Origin: Sphingomonas sp. Leaf412
Lineage (GTDB): Bacteria > Pseudomonadota > Alphaproteobacteria > Sphingomonadales > Sphingomonadaceae
Length of the DNA stretch: 64,000 nucleotides
NCBI RefSeq assembly: GCF_001425405.1
Contig: NZ_LMQP01000003.1
Location: 553,822-617,821, forward strand
Direction: 5' to 3'
This document shows positions 53,954 through 63,229 of this stretch, in pieces (position 1 is the stretch's first letter; each line of letters opens with the position of its first letter). The position numbers and the translations under genes were made by a program. Below the pieces are notes generated by a model that saw nothing but the letters and a program-made list of their open reading frames with translations, had not been told where the DNA came from and ran no database searches.

Positions 53954-55318
53954 ATGGCATCCGCAGCCGACCAGATGGCGAGTAGCCTGAGCCTCGCGAA
54001 ATTCGCGAAGGCGACCGATCTCAAGAAGCGGCTGTGGTTCACGATCGGTGCGCTGATCGTCTTCCGCATGCTGTCCTACGTGCCGCTGCCGGGCGTCGAT
54101 CCGACCGCGCTGGGGATGCTGGCGAACCAGACGCAGGGCGGCGTCCTGGATTTCTTCAACACCTTTTCGGGCGGTGCGCTGACCCGCATGAGCCTGATCG
54201 CGCTGGGCGTGATGCCGTACATCACCGCCTCGATCGTGGTGCAGCTGGCGACCTCGCTGTCGCCGCAGCTCGCCGCGATCAAGAAGGAAGGCGAGAGCGG
54301 CCGCAAGAAGCTGAACCAATATACCCGCTACGGCACGGTCGCGCTGACCGCGATCCAGGGGTATTTCATCGCGGTCGGGCTCGAGAGCTTCGGCGCGACC
54401 GCGGGGGTGCAGGCGGTGATCCAGCCGGGCACCTTGTTCCGCGTCGGCGCGGTGGTGTCGCTGATCGGCGGCACGATGTTCCTGATGTGGCTGGGCGAGC
54501 AGATCACCAGCCGCGGCATCGGCAACGGCATCTCGCTCATCATCATGGCCGGCATCGTCGCGCACCTCCCGACCACGCTGGTGAACCTGCTGGAGGGCGG
54601 GCGCTCGGGCTCGACCAGCCCGGTCATCATCATCGCGATCGCGGTCGTCGTCATCGGCCTGATCCTGCTGATCTGCTTCATGGAGCGCGCGCAGCGCCGC
54701 ATCCTGATCCAATATCCCAAGCGCCAGACGCAGCGCGGGATGCAGGCGGATCGCAGCCACCTGCCGCTGAAGCTGAACACCGCGGGCGTAATCCCGCCGA
54801 TCTTCGCCTCGTCGCTGCTGCTGCTGCCGCTGACGATCACGCAGTTCGCGGGCAATCGCGTGTCGGGCGAAAGCTGGGGCGGCGACCTGCTGATCTCGCT
54901 GAACCAGTATCTCCAGCACGGCTCGCCCGTGTACATGGCGCTCTACGCCGCGGGCATCATCTTCTTCTCCTTCTTCTACACCGCGGTGGTGTTCAATCCG
55001 GAGGAGACGGCGGAGAATCTGAAGCGCTACGGCGGGTTCATCCCCGGCATTCGCCCGGGCAAGAACACGGAAACGTATTTCGATTACGTCCTGACGCGCA
55101 TCACCGTCGTCGGCGCGGCGTATCTGACCTTCATCTGCATCGTGCCCGAATATCTGGTGTCGGCGCTGTCGATCCCCTTCTATCTGGGCGGGACCAGCCT
55201 GCTGATCGTCGTGAACGTCACGATGGATACGGTGACGCAGATCCAGTCGCACCTGCTGGCGCACCAATATGGCGACCTCATCAAGAAGGCGAAGCTGAAG
55301 GGCGCGCGCCGCCGCTGA
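53954..55318 (+). CDS. secY: Preprotein translocase subunit SecY
   Basis: SecY is the central pore of the Sec translocon. The 454-residue protein has ten membrane segments and the family patterns G-I-G-N-G-I-S-L-I-I in the middle, N-T-A-G-V-I-P-P-I-F-A, F-Y-T-A-V-V-F-N-P and G-G-F-I-P-G-I-R-P-G. It is the usual last membrane gene of the spc operon. rpmJ (bL36), which follows secY in many bacteria, is absent, as in other alphaproteobacteria. Confidence 0.98.
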   Translation: MASAADQMASSLSLAKFAKATDLKKRLWFTIGALIVFRMLSYVPLPGVDPTALGMLANQTQGGVLDFFNTFSGGALTRMSLIALGVMPYITASIVVQLATSLSPQLAAIKKEGESGRKKLNQYTRYGTVALTAIQGYFIAVGLESFGATAGVQAVIQPGTLFRVGAVVSLIGGTMFLMWLGEQITSRGIGNGISLIIMAGIVAHLPTTLVNLLEGGRSGSTSPVIIIAIAVVVIGLILLICFMERAQRRILIQYPKRQTQRGMQADRSHLPLKLNTAGVIPPIFASSLLLLPLTITQFAGNRVSGESWGGDLLISLNQYLQHGSPVYMALYAAGIIFFSFFYTAVVFNPEETAENLKRYGGFIPGIRPGKNTETYFDYVLTRITVVGAAYLTFICIVPEYLVSALSIPFYLGGTSLLIVVNVTMDTVTQIQSHLLAHQYGDLIKKAKLKGARRR

Positions 55319-55352
55319 TCGCGCGGCTGCTACGGGATTTGGGGAGAGACAC

Positions 55353-55997
55353 GTGAACATCATCCTCCTTGGGCCGCCGGGTGCCGGCAAGGGCACGCAG
55401 GCGCAGCGGCTGGGCGATCGCGGCATGGTGCAATTGTCGACCGGCGACATGCTGCGCGCCGCGGTGAAGGCGGGGACGCCCGTCGGCTTGCAGGCGAAGG
55501 CCGTGATGGAAGCGGGCGAGCTGGTGTCCGACGCCATCGTGTCCGCGCTGATCGGCGAGCGGATGGACCAGGGCACCGGGACCGGCGCGATCTTCGACGG
55601 CTATCCGCGCACCGCGGCGCAGGCCGACGCGCTCGACCTGCTGCTGGACGAGCGCGGCCAGAAGCTGGACCATGTCATCGAACTGACGGTGGACGAGGAC
55701 GCGCTGGTCGAGCGGATCGTCGGCCGCTTCACCTGCGGCAATTGCGGCGCTGGCTATCACGACCGCTTCAACCGGCCGAAGGTCGAAGGCGTCTGCGACG
55801 TCTGCGGCGCGCACGATTTCAAGCGGCGGCCGGACGACAACGAGGAAACCGTGCGCACCCGCATGACCGAATATCGCGCGAAGACCGCGCCGATCCTGCC
55901 GGGCTACGAAGCGCGCGGCCTGGTCAAGCGCGTCGACGGCATGGCCGACATCGGCACGGTCACCGCCGCGATCGGGGCGATTCTGGACGGTCGCTGA
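55353..55997 (+). CDS. adk: Adenylate kinase (zinc-containing lid)
   Basis: Adk equilibrates ATP, AMP and ADP. It starts with GTG at 55353 (M-N-I-I-L-L-G-P-P-G-A-G-K-G-T), GAGAG being upstream. The 214-residue protein has the long lid with four Cys (C-G-N-C-G ... C-D-V-C-G, about residues 129-152), indicating a structural zinc ion. D-G-Y-P-R-T and R-x-x-D-N-E-E-T-V also match. Placement after secY is standard. Confidence 0.98.
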   Translation: MNIILLGPPGAGKGTQAQRLGDRGMVQLSTGDMLRAAVKAGTPVGLQAKAVMEAGELVSDAIVSALIGERMDQGTGTGAIFDGYPRTAAQADALDLLLDERGQKLDHVIELTVDEDALVERIVGRFTCGNCGAGYHDRFNRPKVEGVCDVCGAHDFKRRPDDNEETVRTRMTEYRAKTAPILPGYEARGLVKRVDGMADIGTVTAAIGAILDGR

Positions 55998-56019
55998 TCC
56001 GGCGTGATATAGATCGGGC

Positions 56020-56601
56020 ATGGGCAACGAGCAGGCGCTGGCGATCCATCGTGAACCCGTGGTGCATCGCATCACGGTCGAGGAGTTCCTGGCACTCGAC
56101 GAGGCTGGCTTCTTCAAGGACGTCGGGCGCGTCGAACTGATCGACGGGGAAATATTCGAGATGGCGCCGCTCCACGTTCCCCATGCGCGGACGCTCATGC
56201 AATTGACGATCGCGGTTGGTCTGGCTGCCGATGCGGTTGCGGAGATCGAGGCGCTTACCCCCGTCTCCGCCAGGCTCGATCCGCACAGCCTGCCGGAAGC
56301 AGACATCGTCCTGGCACTGAAGGACGACACGGACCAGGATTTCGTCACCGCCGCCACCGTCCGCCTCGTCGTCGAAGTCTCCGCCTCCTCCCTGCGGCAC
56401 GACCTGGGCCGCAAGTTGCGGCTTTATGCCCGCACCGGCGTCCCCGAATATTGGGTCGCGGACGTCGCCGGCCGCCGCATCCTGTGCTTCCACGCACCCG
56501 AGGACGAAGCCTATACGGCACAGACCGAGTTCGCGTTCGGCGACACGATCGCTGCCGTCACGATCCCCGACCTCGTCGTCGATACCGCGCGCCTGAGCTG
56601 A
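56020..56601 (+). CDS. Uma2-family (DUF820) putative endonuclease
   Basis: This 193-residue protein matches the Uma2 family, which has a PD-(D/E)XK restriction-endonuclease-like fold. The recognisable parts are the N-terminal T-V-E-E-F-L-A-L, V-E-L-I-D-G-E-I-F (about 38-46), the acid at E-A-D-I-V-L-A (about 94-100), V-V-E-V-S-A-S-S-L (115-123), D-x-G-R-K-L-R-L-Y-A-R-x-G-V-P-E-Y-W-V. Uma2 proteins are abundant in cyanobacteria and often poorly understood. It has its own position between adk and rpsM, not in the standard ribosomal order. A Shine-Dalgarno is not obvious. Role unknown. Confidence 0.85.
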   Translation: MGNEQALAIHREPVVHRITVEEFLALDEAGFFKDVGRVELIDGEIFEMAPLHVPHARTLMQLTIAVGLAADAVAEIEALTPVSARLDPHSLPEADIVLALKDDTDQDFVTAATVRLVVEVSASSLRHDLGRKLRLYARTGVPEYWVADVAGRRILCFHAPEDEAYTAQTEFAFGDTIAAVTIPDLVVDTARLS

Positions 56602-56605
56602 TCGC

Positions 56606-56839
56606 ATGGACGCGCTGACCGCCTTCGGCCTGTTCGCGGTCACGTTCATGCTCGTGTGCTATGTGCTGGAGGAGCGCGCGCCGTTCTGGACGCTGCTGTT
56701 CGCGCTCGGCTGCCTGATGGGCTCGGCCTACGGCTTCCTTCAGGGCGCGTGGCCGTTCGGTGCGGTCGAGCTGATCTGGTTCGTCGTCGCGCTCAGGCGG
56801 TGGTGGATCGCGCGCAAGCGATGGGAACCGATCGCTTGA
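56606..56839 (+). CDS. Small membrane protein, 77 residues
   Basis: This hydrophobic protein has about three membrane helices (3-20, 27-47, 50-66) and a basic C-terminus (R-R-W-W-I-A-R-K-R-W). It resembles a small uncharacterised membrane protein widely seen in alphaproteobacteria (L-Q-G-A-W-P-F-G-A-V-E-x-I-W block). It starts 4 bp after the Uma2 gene and so is probably co-translated with it. Function unknown. Confidence 0.78.
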   Translation: MDALTAFGLFAVTFMLVCYVLEERAPFWTLLFALGCLMGSAYGFLQGAWPFGAVELIWFVVALRRWWIARKRWEPIA

Positions 56840-56864
56840 CTCGTGGTTCGCGCGCGCCTAACCG
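56836..56864 (+). promoter_or_regulatory. Possible promoter of the alpha operon (rpsM)
   Basis: TTGACT (56836-56841), a 17-bp spacer and TAACCG (56859-56864). The -35 box lies on the stop codon of the small membrane protein gene. The -10 is weaker than at the other promoters listed. Confidence 0.45.
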
Positions 56865-57015
56865 CTCGCTCTTCCGATAGACCTCCTCCCCGGCGGCGCC
56901 CTTGTGCGCGCGCCGCGCGCATGCGTTAGGGGAAGGGCGAATCGGAAGGACGCAATGCGGTGAGATGGGATGTGCGCGCCATGCCGCATCCCGTGGAGCA
57001 GAGGAGAAAAATTTC

Positions 57016-57384
57016 ATGGCACGTATCGCGGGTGTGAACATCCCGACCAACAAGCGCGTGGTGATCGCGCTGACCTATATCCACGGCATCGGCCCGACCA
57101 AGGCCAAGGAAATCACCGAGAAGCTGTCGATCGAGCCCGCGCGCCGCGTGCAGGACCTGACCGATCAGGAGGTCCTCCAGATCCGCGAGGCGATCGACGC
57201 CAGCTACACGGTGGAAGGCGACCTGCGCCGCCAGACCGCGATGAACATCAAGCGGCTGATGGACCTGGCCTGCTATCGCGGCCTGCGCCATCGCAAGGGC
57301 CTGCCGGTCCGCGGCCAGCGCACGCACACCAACGCGCGCACCCGCAAGGGCAAGGCGAAGCCGATCGCCGGCAAGAAGAAGTAG
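57016..57384 (+). CDS. rpsM: 30S ribosomal protein uS13
   Basis: S13 bridges to the 50S subunit and contacts P-site tRNA. ATG 57016 is preceded 9 nt upstream by GAGGAG and gives 122 residues starting [10 protein letters not shown]. The C-terminus has [22 protein letters not shown]. It is the first gene of the alpha operon. Confidence 0.98.
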   Translation: MARIAGVNIPTNKRVVIALTYIHGIGPTKAKEITEKLSIEPARRVQDLTDQEVLQIREAIDASYTVEGDLRRQTAMNIKRLMDLACYRGLRHRKGLPVRGQRTHTNARTRKGKAKPIAGKKK

Positions 57385-57470
57385 GCGTCAGCGCTTAACT
57401 TCTCCCGTCGCGGTCGGTGGCAGGCAGGCAGCCTCCCGACCGCGTTGAAAGAAAAGGTCAGGAATACCAT

Positions 57471-57860
57471 ATGGCTCAGGCACCGCAGCGCCTTCGTCGG
57501 CGCGAACGCAAGAACATCACCTCCGGCGTCGCGCACGTGAACGCCAGCTTCAACAACACGATGATTACGATCACCGACGCGCAGGGCAACACGATCAGCT
57601 GGTCGTCGGCCGGCATGATGGGCTTCAAGGGGTCGCGCAAGTCGACGCCCTACGCCGCGCAGGTCGCCGCGGAGGACGCGGGCAAGAAGGCCGCCGAGCA
57701 TGGCGTCCGCACGATCGAGGTCGAGGTCAAGGGCCCGGGTTCGGGTCGCGAATCGGCGCTTCGTGCGCTCCAGGCGGTGGGCTTCCAGATCACGTCGATC
57801 CGCGACGTGACCTCGATCCCGCACAACGGCGTGCGCCCGTCGAAGCGCCGTCGCGTCTGA
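57471..57860 (+). CDS. rpsK: 30S ribosomal protein uS11
   Basis: S11 forms part of the platform near the E site. ATG 57471 gives 129 residues (M-A-Q-A-P-Q-R). Conserved are [30 protein letters not shown] and the C-terminal P-H-N-G-x-R-P-x-K-R-R-R-V. Confidence 0.98.
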   Translation: MAQAPQRLRRRERKNITSGVAHVNASFNNTMITITDAQGNTISWSSAGMMGFKGSRKSTPYAAQVAAEDAGKKAAEHGVRTIEVEVKGPGSGRESALRALQAVGFQITSIRDVTSIPHNGVRPSKRRRV

Positions 57861-57958
57861 CGTGATGTTCTCAGCGCACCGCTGACGAGCGGTGCGCGTC
57901 CTGTTTCTACCCGGCGGGAAGCGTGCCGACGCGCCGCCCAATTTCAGGGGACGAGATC

Positions 57959-59020
57959 TTGTCTGTGAACGCGAAGAACTGGCAGGAACTGAAGAAGCCC
58001 AACGGCCTCGAAAAGAAGAGCGGCGATGGCAAGCGCAAGGCGACGTTCGTCGCCGAGCCGCTGGAGCGTGGCTTCGGCCTGACGCTCGGTAACGCGCTGC
58101 GCCGCGTTCTGCTGTCGAGCCTTCAGGGCGCGGCGGTCACCTCGATCAAGATCGAGAACGTGCTGCACGAATTCAGCAGCCTGGCGGGCGTCCGCGAGGA
58201 CGTGACCGACATCGTGCTGAACGTGAAGCAGATCGCGATCGCGATGCAGGGCGAGGGGCCCAAGCGGCTCCAGCTGTCCGCCACCGGCCCGGCCGAGGTG
58301 AAGGCGGGCGACATCGCGGTGTCGGGCGATATCGAGATCAAGAACCCCGAACTGGTGATCTGTCACCTGGACGAGGGCGCGACGCTGAACATGGAACTGA
58401 CCGCGGACGTCGGTAAGGGCTATGTCGCGGCGGTCGCCAACCGCCCGGCGGATGCGCCGATCGGCCTGATCCCGGTCGACGCGCTATACTCGCCGGTACG
58501 CCAGGTGTCGTACAAGGTCGATCCGACCCGCGTCGGGCAGGACCTGGATTACGACAAGCTGACGCTGACGGTCGAGACCGACGGCACGGTCACGCCGGAG
58601 GACGCGCTGGGCTATGCCGGTCGCATCCTCCAGGACCAGCTGGCGCTGTTCGTCCACTTCGACGATTCCTCGATCACGCGCTCGGCCCCGGTCGGGGTCG
58701 CGGCGCCGTCGTCGGCGGGCGAGGCCCCGGGCGACACCGCGCAGATCAACCGTTACCTCCTGAAGAAGGTGGACGAGCTGGAGCTGTCGGTGCGGTCGGC
58801 GAACTGCCTGAAGAACGACAACATCATCTATATCGGCGATCTGGTCGGAAAGACCGAGGCCGAGATGCTGCGCACCCCGAATTTCGGTCGCAAGTCGCTG
58901 AACGAGATCAAGGAAGTGCTGTCCTCGATGGGGCTGCGGCTGGGCATGGAAATCCCCGGCTGGCCGCCCGAGAACATCGAGGAAGTGGCCAAGAAGCTGG
59001 AACAAGAGATAATGGGCTGA
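57959..59020 (+). CDS. rpoA: DNA-directed RNA polymerase subunit alpha (TTG start)
   Basis: RpoA starts assembly of RNA polymerase and contacts upstream promoter DNA and activators. I place the start at TTG 57959: it gives M-S-V-N-A-K-N-W, the sphingomonad-type N-terminus, with AGGGG ending 8 nt before. An ATG in frame lies 12 codons upstream (57923) but has no such ribosome-binding site. The 353-residue protein has the N-terminal domain ([12 protein letters not shown]) and the C-terminal domain with helix-hairpin-helix ([11 protein letters not shown]). Confidence 0.95.
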   Translation: MSVNAKNWQELKKPNGLEKKSGDGKRKATFVAEPLERGFGLTLGNALRRVLLSSLQGAAVTSIKIENVLHEFSSLAGVREDVTDIVLNVKQIAIAMQGEGPKRLQLSATGPAEVKAGDIAVSGDIEIKNPELVICHLDEGATLNMELTADVGKGYVAAVANRPADAPIGLIPVDALYSPVRQVSYKVDPTRVGQDLDYDKLTLTVETDGTVTPEDALGYAGRILQDQLALFVHFDDSSITRSAPVGVAAPSSAGEAPGDTAQINRYLLKKVDELELSVRSANCLKNDNIIYIGDLVGKTEAEMLRTPNFGRKSLNEIKEVLSSMGLRLGMEIPGWPPENIEEVAKKLEQEIMG

Positions 59021-59033
59021 GCCGCCGCCCGTC

Positions 59034-59115
59034 GTCACCCCAGCGAAAGCTGGGGTTTCGTGCGGCGGGGACGGTTTCTCTCGAGGGGAGATCCCAGCGA
59101 TCGCTGGGATGACGA
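59034..59115. repeat. GTCACCCCAGC-type palindromic repeats (family B)
   Basis: Two hairpins: CCCCAGC-GAAA-GCTGGGG at 59038-59055 and a perfect 20-bp palindrome ATCCCAGCGATCGCTGGGAT at 59091-59110, both flanked by GTCA/TGAC. They lie in the transcribed rpoA-rplQ gap. Related half-sites (CCCGG / CCGGGG with GGTCACC) occur at about 38937-38992 and 43525-43550. Confidence 0.75.
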
Positions 59116-59196
59116 TGACAGGGTGGGCTCCCGTACGTCCCCACCTGTCCCGGGGTTTCCGTCAAACGGCCCCCTGACGAACGAGAAGGAATTATC

Positions 59197-59619
59197 ATGC
59201 GTCATCGCGTCGGCGGCCGGAAGCTGCAACGGACCTCGGCCCACCGTCAGGCCCTGTTCCGCAACATGTCGGCCGCGCTCATCAAGCATGAGCAGATCAC
59301 GACCACCGTCGCCAAGGCGAAGGAGCTGCGTCCGTATATCGAGAAGCTCATCACGCTGGCGAAGAAGGGCGGCCTGTCCAACCGCCGCCTGGCGCACGCC
59401 CGCCTGCTGGACGATGTGCAGCTGGTGAAGCTGTTCGACGTGCTGGCGGAGCGCTACGCTTCGCGCAACGGCGGCTACACCCGCGTCATCAAGGCGGGCA
59501 TCCGCATGTCGGACGCGTCGCCGATGGCGATCATCGAATTCGTCGATCGCGACGTCAGCGCGAAGGGCCAGGATTCGGGCCCGGTGATGTCGGACGAGGA
59601 TTTCGACGAGGCGGCATAA
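59197..59619 (+). CDS. rplQ: 50S ribosomal protein bL17
   Basis: L17 lies at the tunnel exit. The 140-residue protein begins [17 protein letters not shown] and has [12 protein letters not shown] and [10 protein letters not shown]. It is the last gene of the alpha operon and is followed 27 bp later by a strong terminator. Confidence 0.98.
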   Translation: MRHRVGGRKLQRTSAHRQALFRNMSAALIKHEQITTTVAKAKELRPYIEKLITLAKKGGLSNRRLAHARLLDDVQLVKLFDVLAERYASRNGGYTRVIKAGIRMSDASPMAIIEFVDRDVSAKGQDSGPVMSDEDFDEAA

Positions 59620-59936
59620 GTCGCGCCGGATCGAAGCCGAACGAAGGGGCCGCTCCAGCAATGGAGCGGCCCTTTTCGTATCGGCGCGCCGATGACGACG
59701 CGGCCACGGCCGGACGTCCGGCTTTCCTACACGGGCTGCGACCGGTATCGGTCGATCGTCTTTCTCATCCCCGCCCCGCCCAACGTGCGCGCCGCCCCGG
59801 CGAGCGTGCGACCTTTCATGACCTTCCGCCCTCCCTCGACCGTGGTGCAGAACCGCGTCGGCGCCTCAACATTCGCAACATTCGCCGTGCCAGTCCGCAC
59901 CTTCCAACGCCTACAAGGAGCCGCTACAGCCCCCCC
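59620..59936. other. rplQ-guaA intergenic region (317 bp)
   Basis: The first part contains the alpha-operon terminator. The rest (about 59680-59936) has no convincing ORF or repeat; AT-richer pieces such as CAACATTCGCAACATTCGC (about 59870-59890) may belong to a guaA promoter or leader, but I found no clear -35/-10 pair. AAGGAG lies at 59915-59920, 16 nt before the guaA ATG. Confidence 0.5.
59647..59676 (+). terminator. Intrinsic terminator of the alpha operon
   Basis: A 10-bp perfect stem (GGGCCGCTCC / GGAGCGGCCC) with a 6-nt loop and four T. It ends the long ribosomal-protein transcription region. Confidence 0.85.
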
Positions 59937-61490
59937 ATGGAGCATCCCGACAGCATCCTCATCGTCGATTTCGGCAGCCAGGTGACCCAGTTGATCGCGC
60001 GCCGCGTGCGCGAGGCGGGGGTCTACAGCGAGATCGCGCCGTTCCAGTCCGCGGCGGAGGCGTTCGCGCGGATGCGGCCGAAGGGAGTGATCCTGTCCGG
60101 CGGCCCCGCCTCCGTCGTCGACGACGACAGCCCGCGCGCGCCGCAGGGCGTGTTCGATTCGGGCGTGCCGATCCTGGGCATCTGCTACGGGCAGCAGGTG
60201 ATGAACGCGCAACTGGGCGGGCGCGTGGAGAAGGGCAATTCCGGCGAGTTCGGCTCCGCCTATGTCGACGTCGACGGCGGATGCGGTCTGTTCGATGCGC
60301 TGTGGCAGGAGGGCGAGCGGCATCAGGTGTGGATGAGCCACGGCGACAAGGTGACCGAACTCGCCCCCGGCTTCCGTCCCGTCGCCTCCTCGCCCGGCGC
60401 GCCCTTCGCGATCATCGCGGACGAGGCGCGACGCTATTACGGGATGCAATTCCACCCGGAGGTCGTCCACACCCCCGACGGCGGCCGGCTGATCGCGAAT
60501 TTCGCGCGCCATGTCTGCGGCCTGTCGGGCGACTGGACGATGGCGGAGTTCCGCGACGTGAAGATCGCGGAGATTCGCGCGCAGGTCGGCACCGGCCGCG
60601 TCATCTGCGGCCTGTCCGGCGGGGTCGATTCGGCGGTCGCCGCAGTGCTGATCCACGAGGCGATCGGCGAGCAGCTGACCTGCGTCTACGTCGACCATGG
60701 CCTGATGCGCGCCGGGGAGAGCGAGCAGGTCGTCGGCCTCTTCCGCGGCGCCTACAACATCCCATTGGTGCATGTGGAGGCGGAGGCGCTGTTCCTGAAC
60801 GGCCTCGCCGGCGTCACCGACCCGGAGGCGAAGCGCAAGTTCATCGGCAGGACCTTCATCGAGGTGTTCGAGGAGGAGGCGCGCAAGATCGGCGGCGCCG
60901 ATTTCCTGGCGCAGGGGACGCTGTATCCCGACGTGATCGAAAGCGTCAGCTTCACCGGCGGGCCGAGCGTGACGATCAAGAGCCACCACAATGTCGGCGG
61001 CCTGCCCGAACGCATGAACATGAAGCTGGTCGAGCCCTTGCGCGAATTGTTCAAGGACGAGGTCCGTGCGCTGGGCCGCGAGCTGGGCCTGCCGGAGGTG
61101 TTCGTCGGCCGCCACCCGTTCCCCGGCCCCGGCCTCGCCATCCGCATCCCCGGCGAAGTGACGAAGGAACGCTGCGACATCCTGCGCAAGGCGGACGCGA
61201 TCTACCTGGAGGAGATCCGCACCGCGGGTCTGTACGACACGATCTGGCAGGCGTTCGCGGTGCTGCTGCCCGTCCGCTCGGTCGGCGTGATGGGCGACGG
61301 GCGGACGTACGACAACGTGCTGGCGCTGCGCGCGGTGACCTCGACCGACGGCATGACGGCGCAGGCGTTCCAGTTCCCGGGCGACTTCCTCCCCCGCGTC
61401 GCCACCCGCATCGTGAACGAGGTGAAGGGCATCAACCGCGTGACCTACGACTATACCTCGAAACCGCCGGGGACGATCGAATGGGAGTGA
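59937..61490 (+). CDS. guaA: GMP synthase (glutamine-hydrolysing)
   Basis: GuaA converts XMP to GMP using glutamine and ATP. The 517-residue protein has the class I glutamine amidotransferase part with catalytic Cys (G-I-C-Y-G-Q-Q) and H-P-E-V-V-H, then the ATP-pyrophosphatase P-loop S-G-G-V-D-S-A-V, and the C-terminal dimerisation domain ending [12 protein letters not shown] 59937 ([10 protein letters not shown]) is chosen; the frame upstream is not conserved. An AAGGAG lies 16 nt before ATG, an unusually long spacing. Confidence 0.97.
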   Translation: MEHPDSILIVDFGSQVTQLIARRVREAGVYSEIAPFQSAAEAFARMRPKGVILSGGPASVVDDDSPRAPQGVFDSGVPILGICYGQQVMNAQLGGRVEKGNSGEFGSAYVDVDGGCGLFDALWQEGERHQVWMSHGDKVTELAPGFRPVASSPGAPFAIIADEARRYYGMQFHPEVVHTPDGGRLIANFARHVCGLSGDWTMAEFRDVKIAEIRAQVGTGRVICGLSGGVDSAVAAVLIHEAIGEQLTCVYVDHGLMRAGESEQVVGLFRGAYNIPLVHVEAEALFLNGLAGVTDPEAKRKFIGRTFIEVFEEEARKIGGADFLAQGTLYPDVIESVSFTGGPSVTIKSHHNVGGLPERMNMKLVEPLRELFKDEVRALGRELGLPEVFVGRHPFPGPGLAIRIPGEVTKERCDILRKADAIYLEEIRTAGLYDTIWQAFAVLLPVRSVGVMGDGRTYDNVLALRAVTSTDGMTAQAFQFPGDFLPRVATRIVNEVKGINRVTYDYTSKPPGTIEWE

Positions 61491-61495
61491 TCGGG

Positions 61496-62395
61496 ATGAC
61501 GCGAATGGCCGGGGGCCATTCGCCCCGATCGCTCGGCGCGGCAACGCGCCGCTGGGCTGCCGCATTCTCCGCGCTTCTCGCCGCCGCGCCCGCCGCGGCG
61601 CAGCTCGACCCCCCGTCGTGGACGCGCCCGATCGCGCCGGTCCCGCTGATCGGCCCGATCACCTATGTCGGGACGGAGGGGCTCGCCGCCTATCTGATCC
61701 GCACCGACGCGGGCGCGATCCTAATCGACGCGACGATGGAGCAGAACGTCCCCTCGATCGCGCGCAACATCGTCGCCAGCGGCGTGCCGCTGCGGCAGGT
61801 TAAGCTGATCCTGGTCAGCCACGCGCATTTCGACCATGTCGCCGGGCTCGCCGCGATGAAGCGCGCGACGGGCGCGAAGGTGGTGGCGGGCACCCGCGAC
61901 GCCGCCGCGCTGGAAAGCGGGACGCCGCCCGGGGAAACCGACTATGGCATCATCCGCTTCCCGGCCGTGACGGTGGACCGCCGCGTCCGCGACGGCGACC
62001 GCGTGCGCCTCGGCAAGGTCGTGCTGCGCGCGGTCGCGACGCCGGGCCATACGCCGGGGTGCACGACGTGGACGATGCGGATCGTCGATCGCGGACGGGC
62101 GCGCGACGTGGTCTTCCCGTGCAGCATTTCGGTCGCGGGCAACCGCCTGATCGGCAACCGCCGCTATCCCACGATCGTCACTGATTTTCGCGGCAGCTTC
62201 GCGCGCCTGGCCGCGCTCCCCGCCGACGTCGTCCTGCCCGCCCATCCCGAAGGTGCGGACGTTTTCGCCCGCCAGCGCGCGGGCACGCTGGTCGCTCCCG
62301 GCCTGCTGCGCACGATGGTCCTGAAATCCCGCGACGATTTCGACCGCGAGCTGGCGAAGCAGGCGAAGGCGGCACAGGCGGGAACGGCGCGATGA
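61496..62395 (+). CDS. Subclass B3 metallo-beta-lactamase
   Basis: This exported zinc hydrolase of 299 residues has a signal peptide with cleavage near A-A-A-Q (36). The metal ligands follow the B3 pattern: H109-x-H111-x-D113-H114 (S-H-A-H-F-D-H), H185 (T-P-G-H-T-P-G) and H250 (P-A-H-P). C-S-I-S-V-A-G-N-R-L near 209-218 is also typical of B3 enzymes. B3 enzymes hydrolyse penicillins, cephalosporins and carbapenems; the natural role in environmental bacteria is uncertain. ATG 61496 has GGGAG 8 nt upstream; an ATG at 61481 overlaps the guaA stop but is less well placed. The last four bases overlap the next gene. Confidence 0.88.
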   Translation: MTRMAGGHSPRSLGAATRRWAAAFSALLAAAPAAAQLDPPSWTRPIAPVPLIGPITYVGTEGLAAYLIRTDAGAILIDATMEQNVPSIARNIVASGVPLRQVKLILVSHAHFDHVAGLAAMKRATGAKVVAGTRDAAALESGTPPGETDYGIIRFPAVTVDRRVRDGDRVRLGKVVLRAVATPGHTPGCTTWTMRIVDRGRARDVVFPCSISVAGNRLIGNRRYPTIVTDFRGSFARLAALPADVVLPAHPEGADVFARQRAGTLVAPGLLRTMVLKSRDDFDRELAKQAKAAQAGTAR

Positions 62396-62736
62396 CGACG
62401 CTGTACGGCATCCCCAATTGCGATACCGTGAAGAAGGCGCGCACCTGGCTCGACGCGCGGGGCATCGCCTATGCGTTCCACGATTATAAAAAGGCGGGGG
62501 TCGATCGACCCGCGCTTGTCGGCTGGGTCGACCGGCTGGGGTGGGAGGTCCTCCTCAATCGCGCGGGCACCACGTTCCGCAAGCTGCCCGACGCCGACCG
62601 CGCCGACATCGACCGCGACAAGGCGATCGCGCTGATGCTCGCGCACCCCTCCGCGATCAGGCGCCCGGTGCTCGTCGACGGCGACCGGCTGGAGGTCGGG
62701 TTCGCGCCGGAACGGTACGCCGCCCTCTTTCCCTGA
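62392..62736 (+). CDS. ArsC/Spx/YffB-family protein
   Basis: This 114-residue thioredoxin-fold protein has the family start T-L-Y-G-I-P-N-C-D-T-V-K-K-A-R, with Cys10 as reactive residue and no second Cys in a CxxC pair. K-K-A-G-V and the C-terminal R-R-P-V-L-V-D-G-D-R-L-x-V-G-F also match YffB/ArsC-like reductases, whose substrate is unclear. It overlaps the lactamase gene by four bases (ATGA), suggesting coupled expression. Confidence 0.88.
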   Translation: MTTLYGIPNCDTVKKARTWLDARGIAYAFHDYKKAGVDRPALVGWVDRLGWEVLLNRAGTTFRKLPDADRADIDRDKAIALMLAHPSAIRRPVLVDGDRLEVGFAPERYAALFP

Positions 62737-62784
62737 TCGCCATGGGGGCGCATGATGCGCGGAGGGAGAAGGGGGAGACATCGC

Positions 62785-63207
62785 ATGACGTCGCCGTTCT
62801 GGTTTCGCGTCGTGGCCGTCCTGCTGTTGCTATGGGGCGTCGCGGGCTGCGTGTCGTTATGGTCGCACGTCGTTTATGGCGCGGAGGCGATGGGCGCGGC
62901 GACCGACTACGACCGCGCCTTCCATCGTGCGCTGCCGACATGGTTCGCGTTCGTCTACGCGGCGGCGGTCGGCGCGGGGCTGCTGGGCGCGATCGCGCTG
63001 CTGGCACGGTCGCGGCTCGCGGTGCCGCTGTCGGTCGTATCGCTCGTCGCGGTGGTCGTGCAGTTCGGCTACGCCCTCGGCCTGACCGATCTGGTCGCGG
63101 TGAAGGGGGCGGCCGCGACCGTGCCGTTCCCGCTGCTGATCCTCGCGGTCGCGTCGTTCCAGCTGTGGCTCGCGCGGCGGGCGGCGGCGCGGCGCTGGAT
63201 CGCATGA
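62785..63207 (+). CDS. Four-helix membrane protein of unknown function
   Basis: This 140-residue protein begins [10 protein letters not shown] at ATG 62785, which has GGGGAG 7 nt upstream. An ATG further upstream (62752) is in frame but lies before that ribosome-binding site. Four hydrophobic helices (about 9-29, 53-73, 78-98, 105-125) and a basic C-terminus (R-R-A-A-A-R-R) are seen. I do not recognise a family. It lies between the ArsC-like gene and panB. Confidence 0.72.
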   Translation: MTSPFWFRVVAVLLLLWGVAGCVSLWSHVVYGAEAMGAATDYDRAFHRALPTWFAFVYAAAVGAGLLGAIALLARSRLAVPLSVVSLVAVVVQFGYALGLTDLVAVKGAAATVPFPLLILAVASFQLWLARRAAARRWIA

Positions 63208-63229
63208 CGCGGGCGGGGTAGGGCGGATC

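Noticed and set aside
60281..62395. A 704-codon frame that would join a long N-terminal part to the metallo-beta-lactamase
   Set aside because: The N-terminal part is guaA read in the wrong frame. A signal peptide and ribosome-binding site mark the start at 61496.
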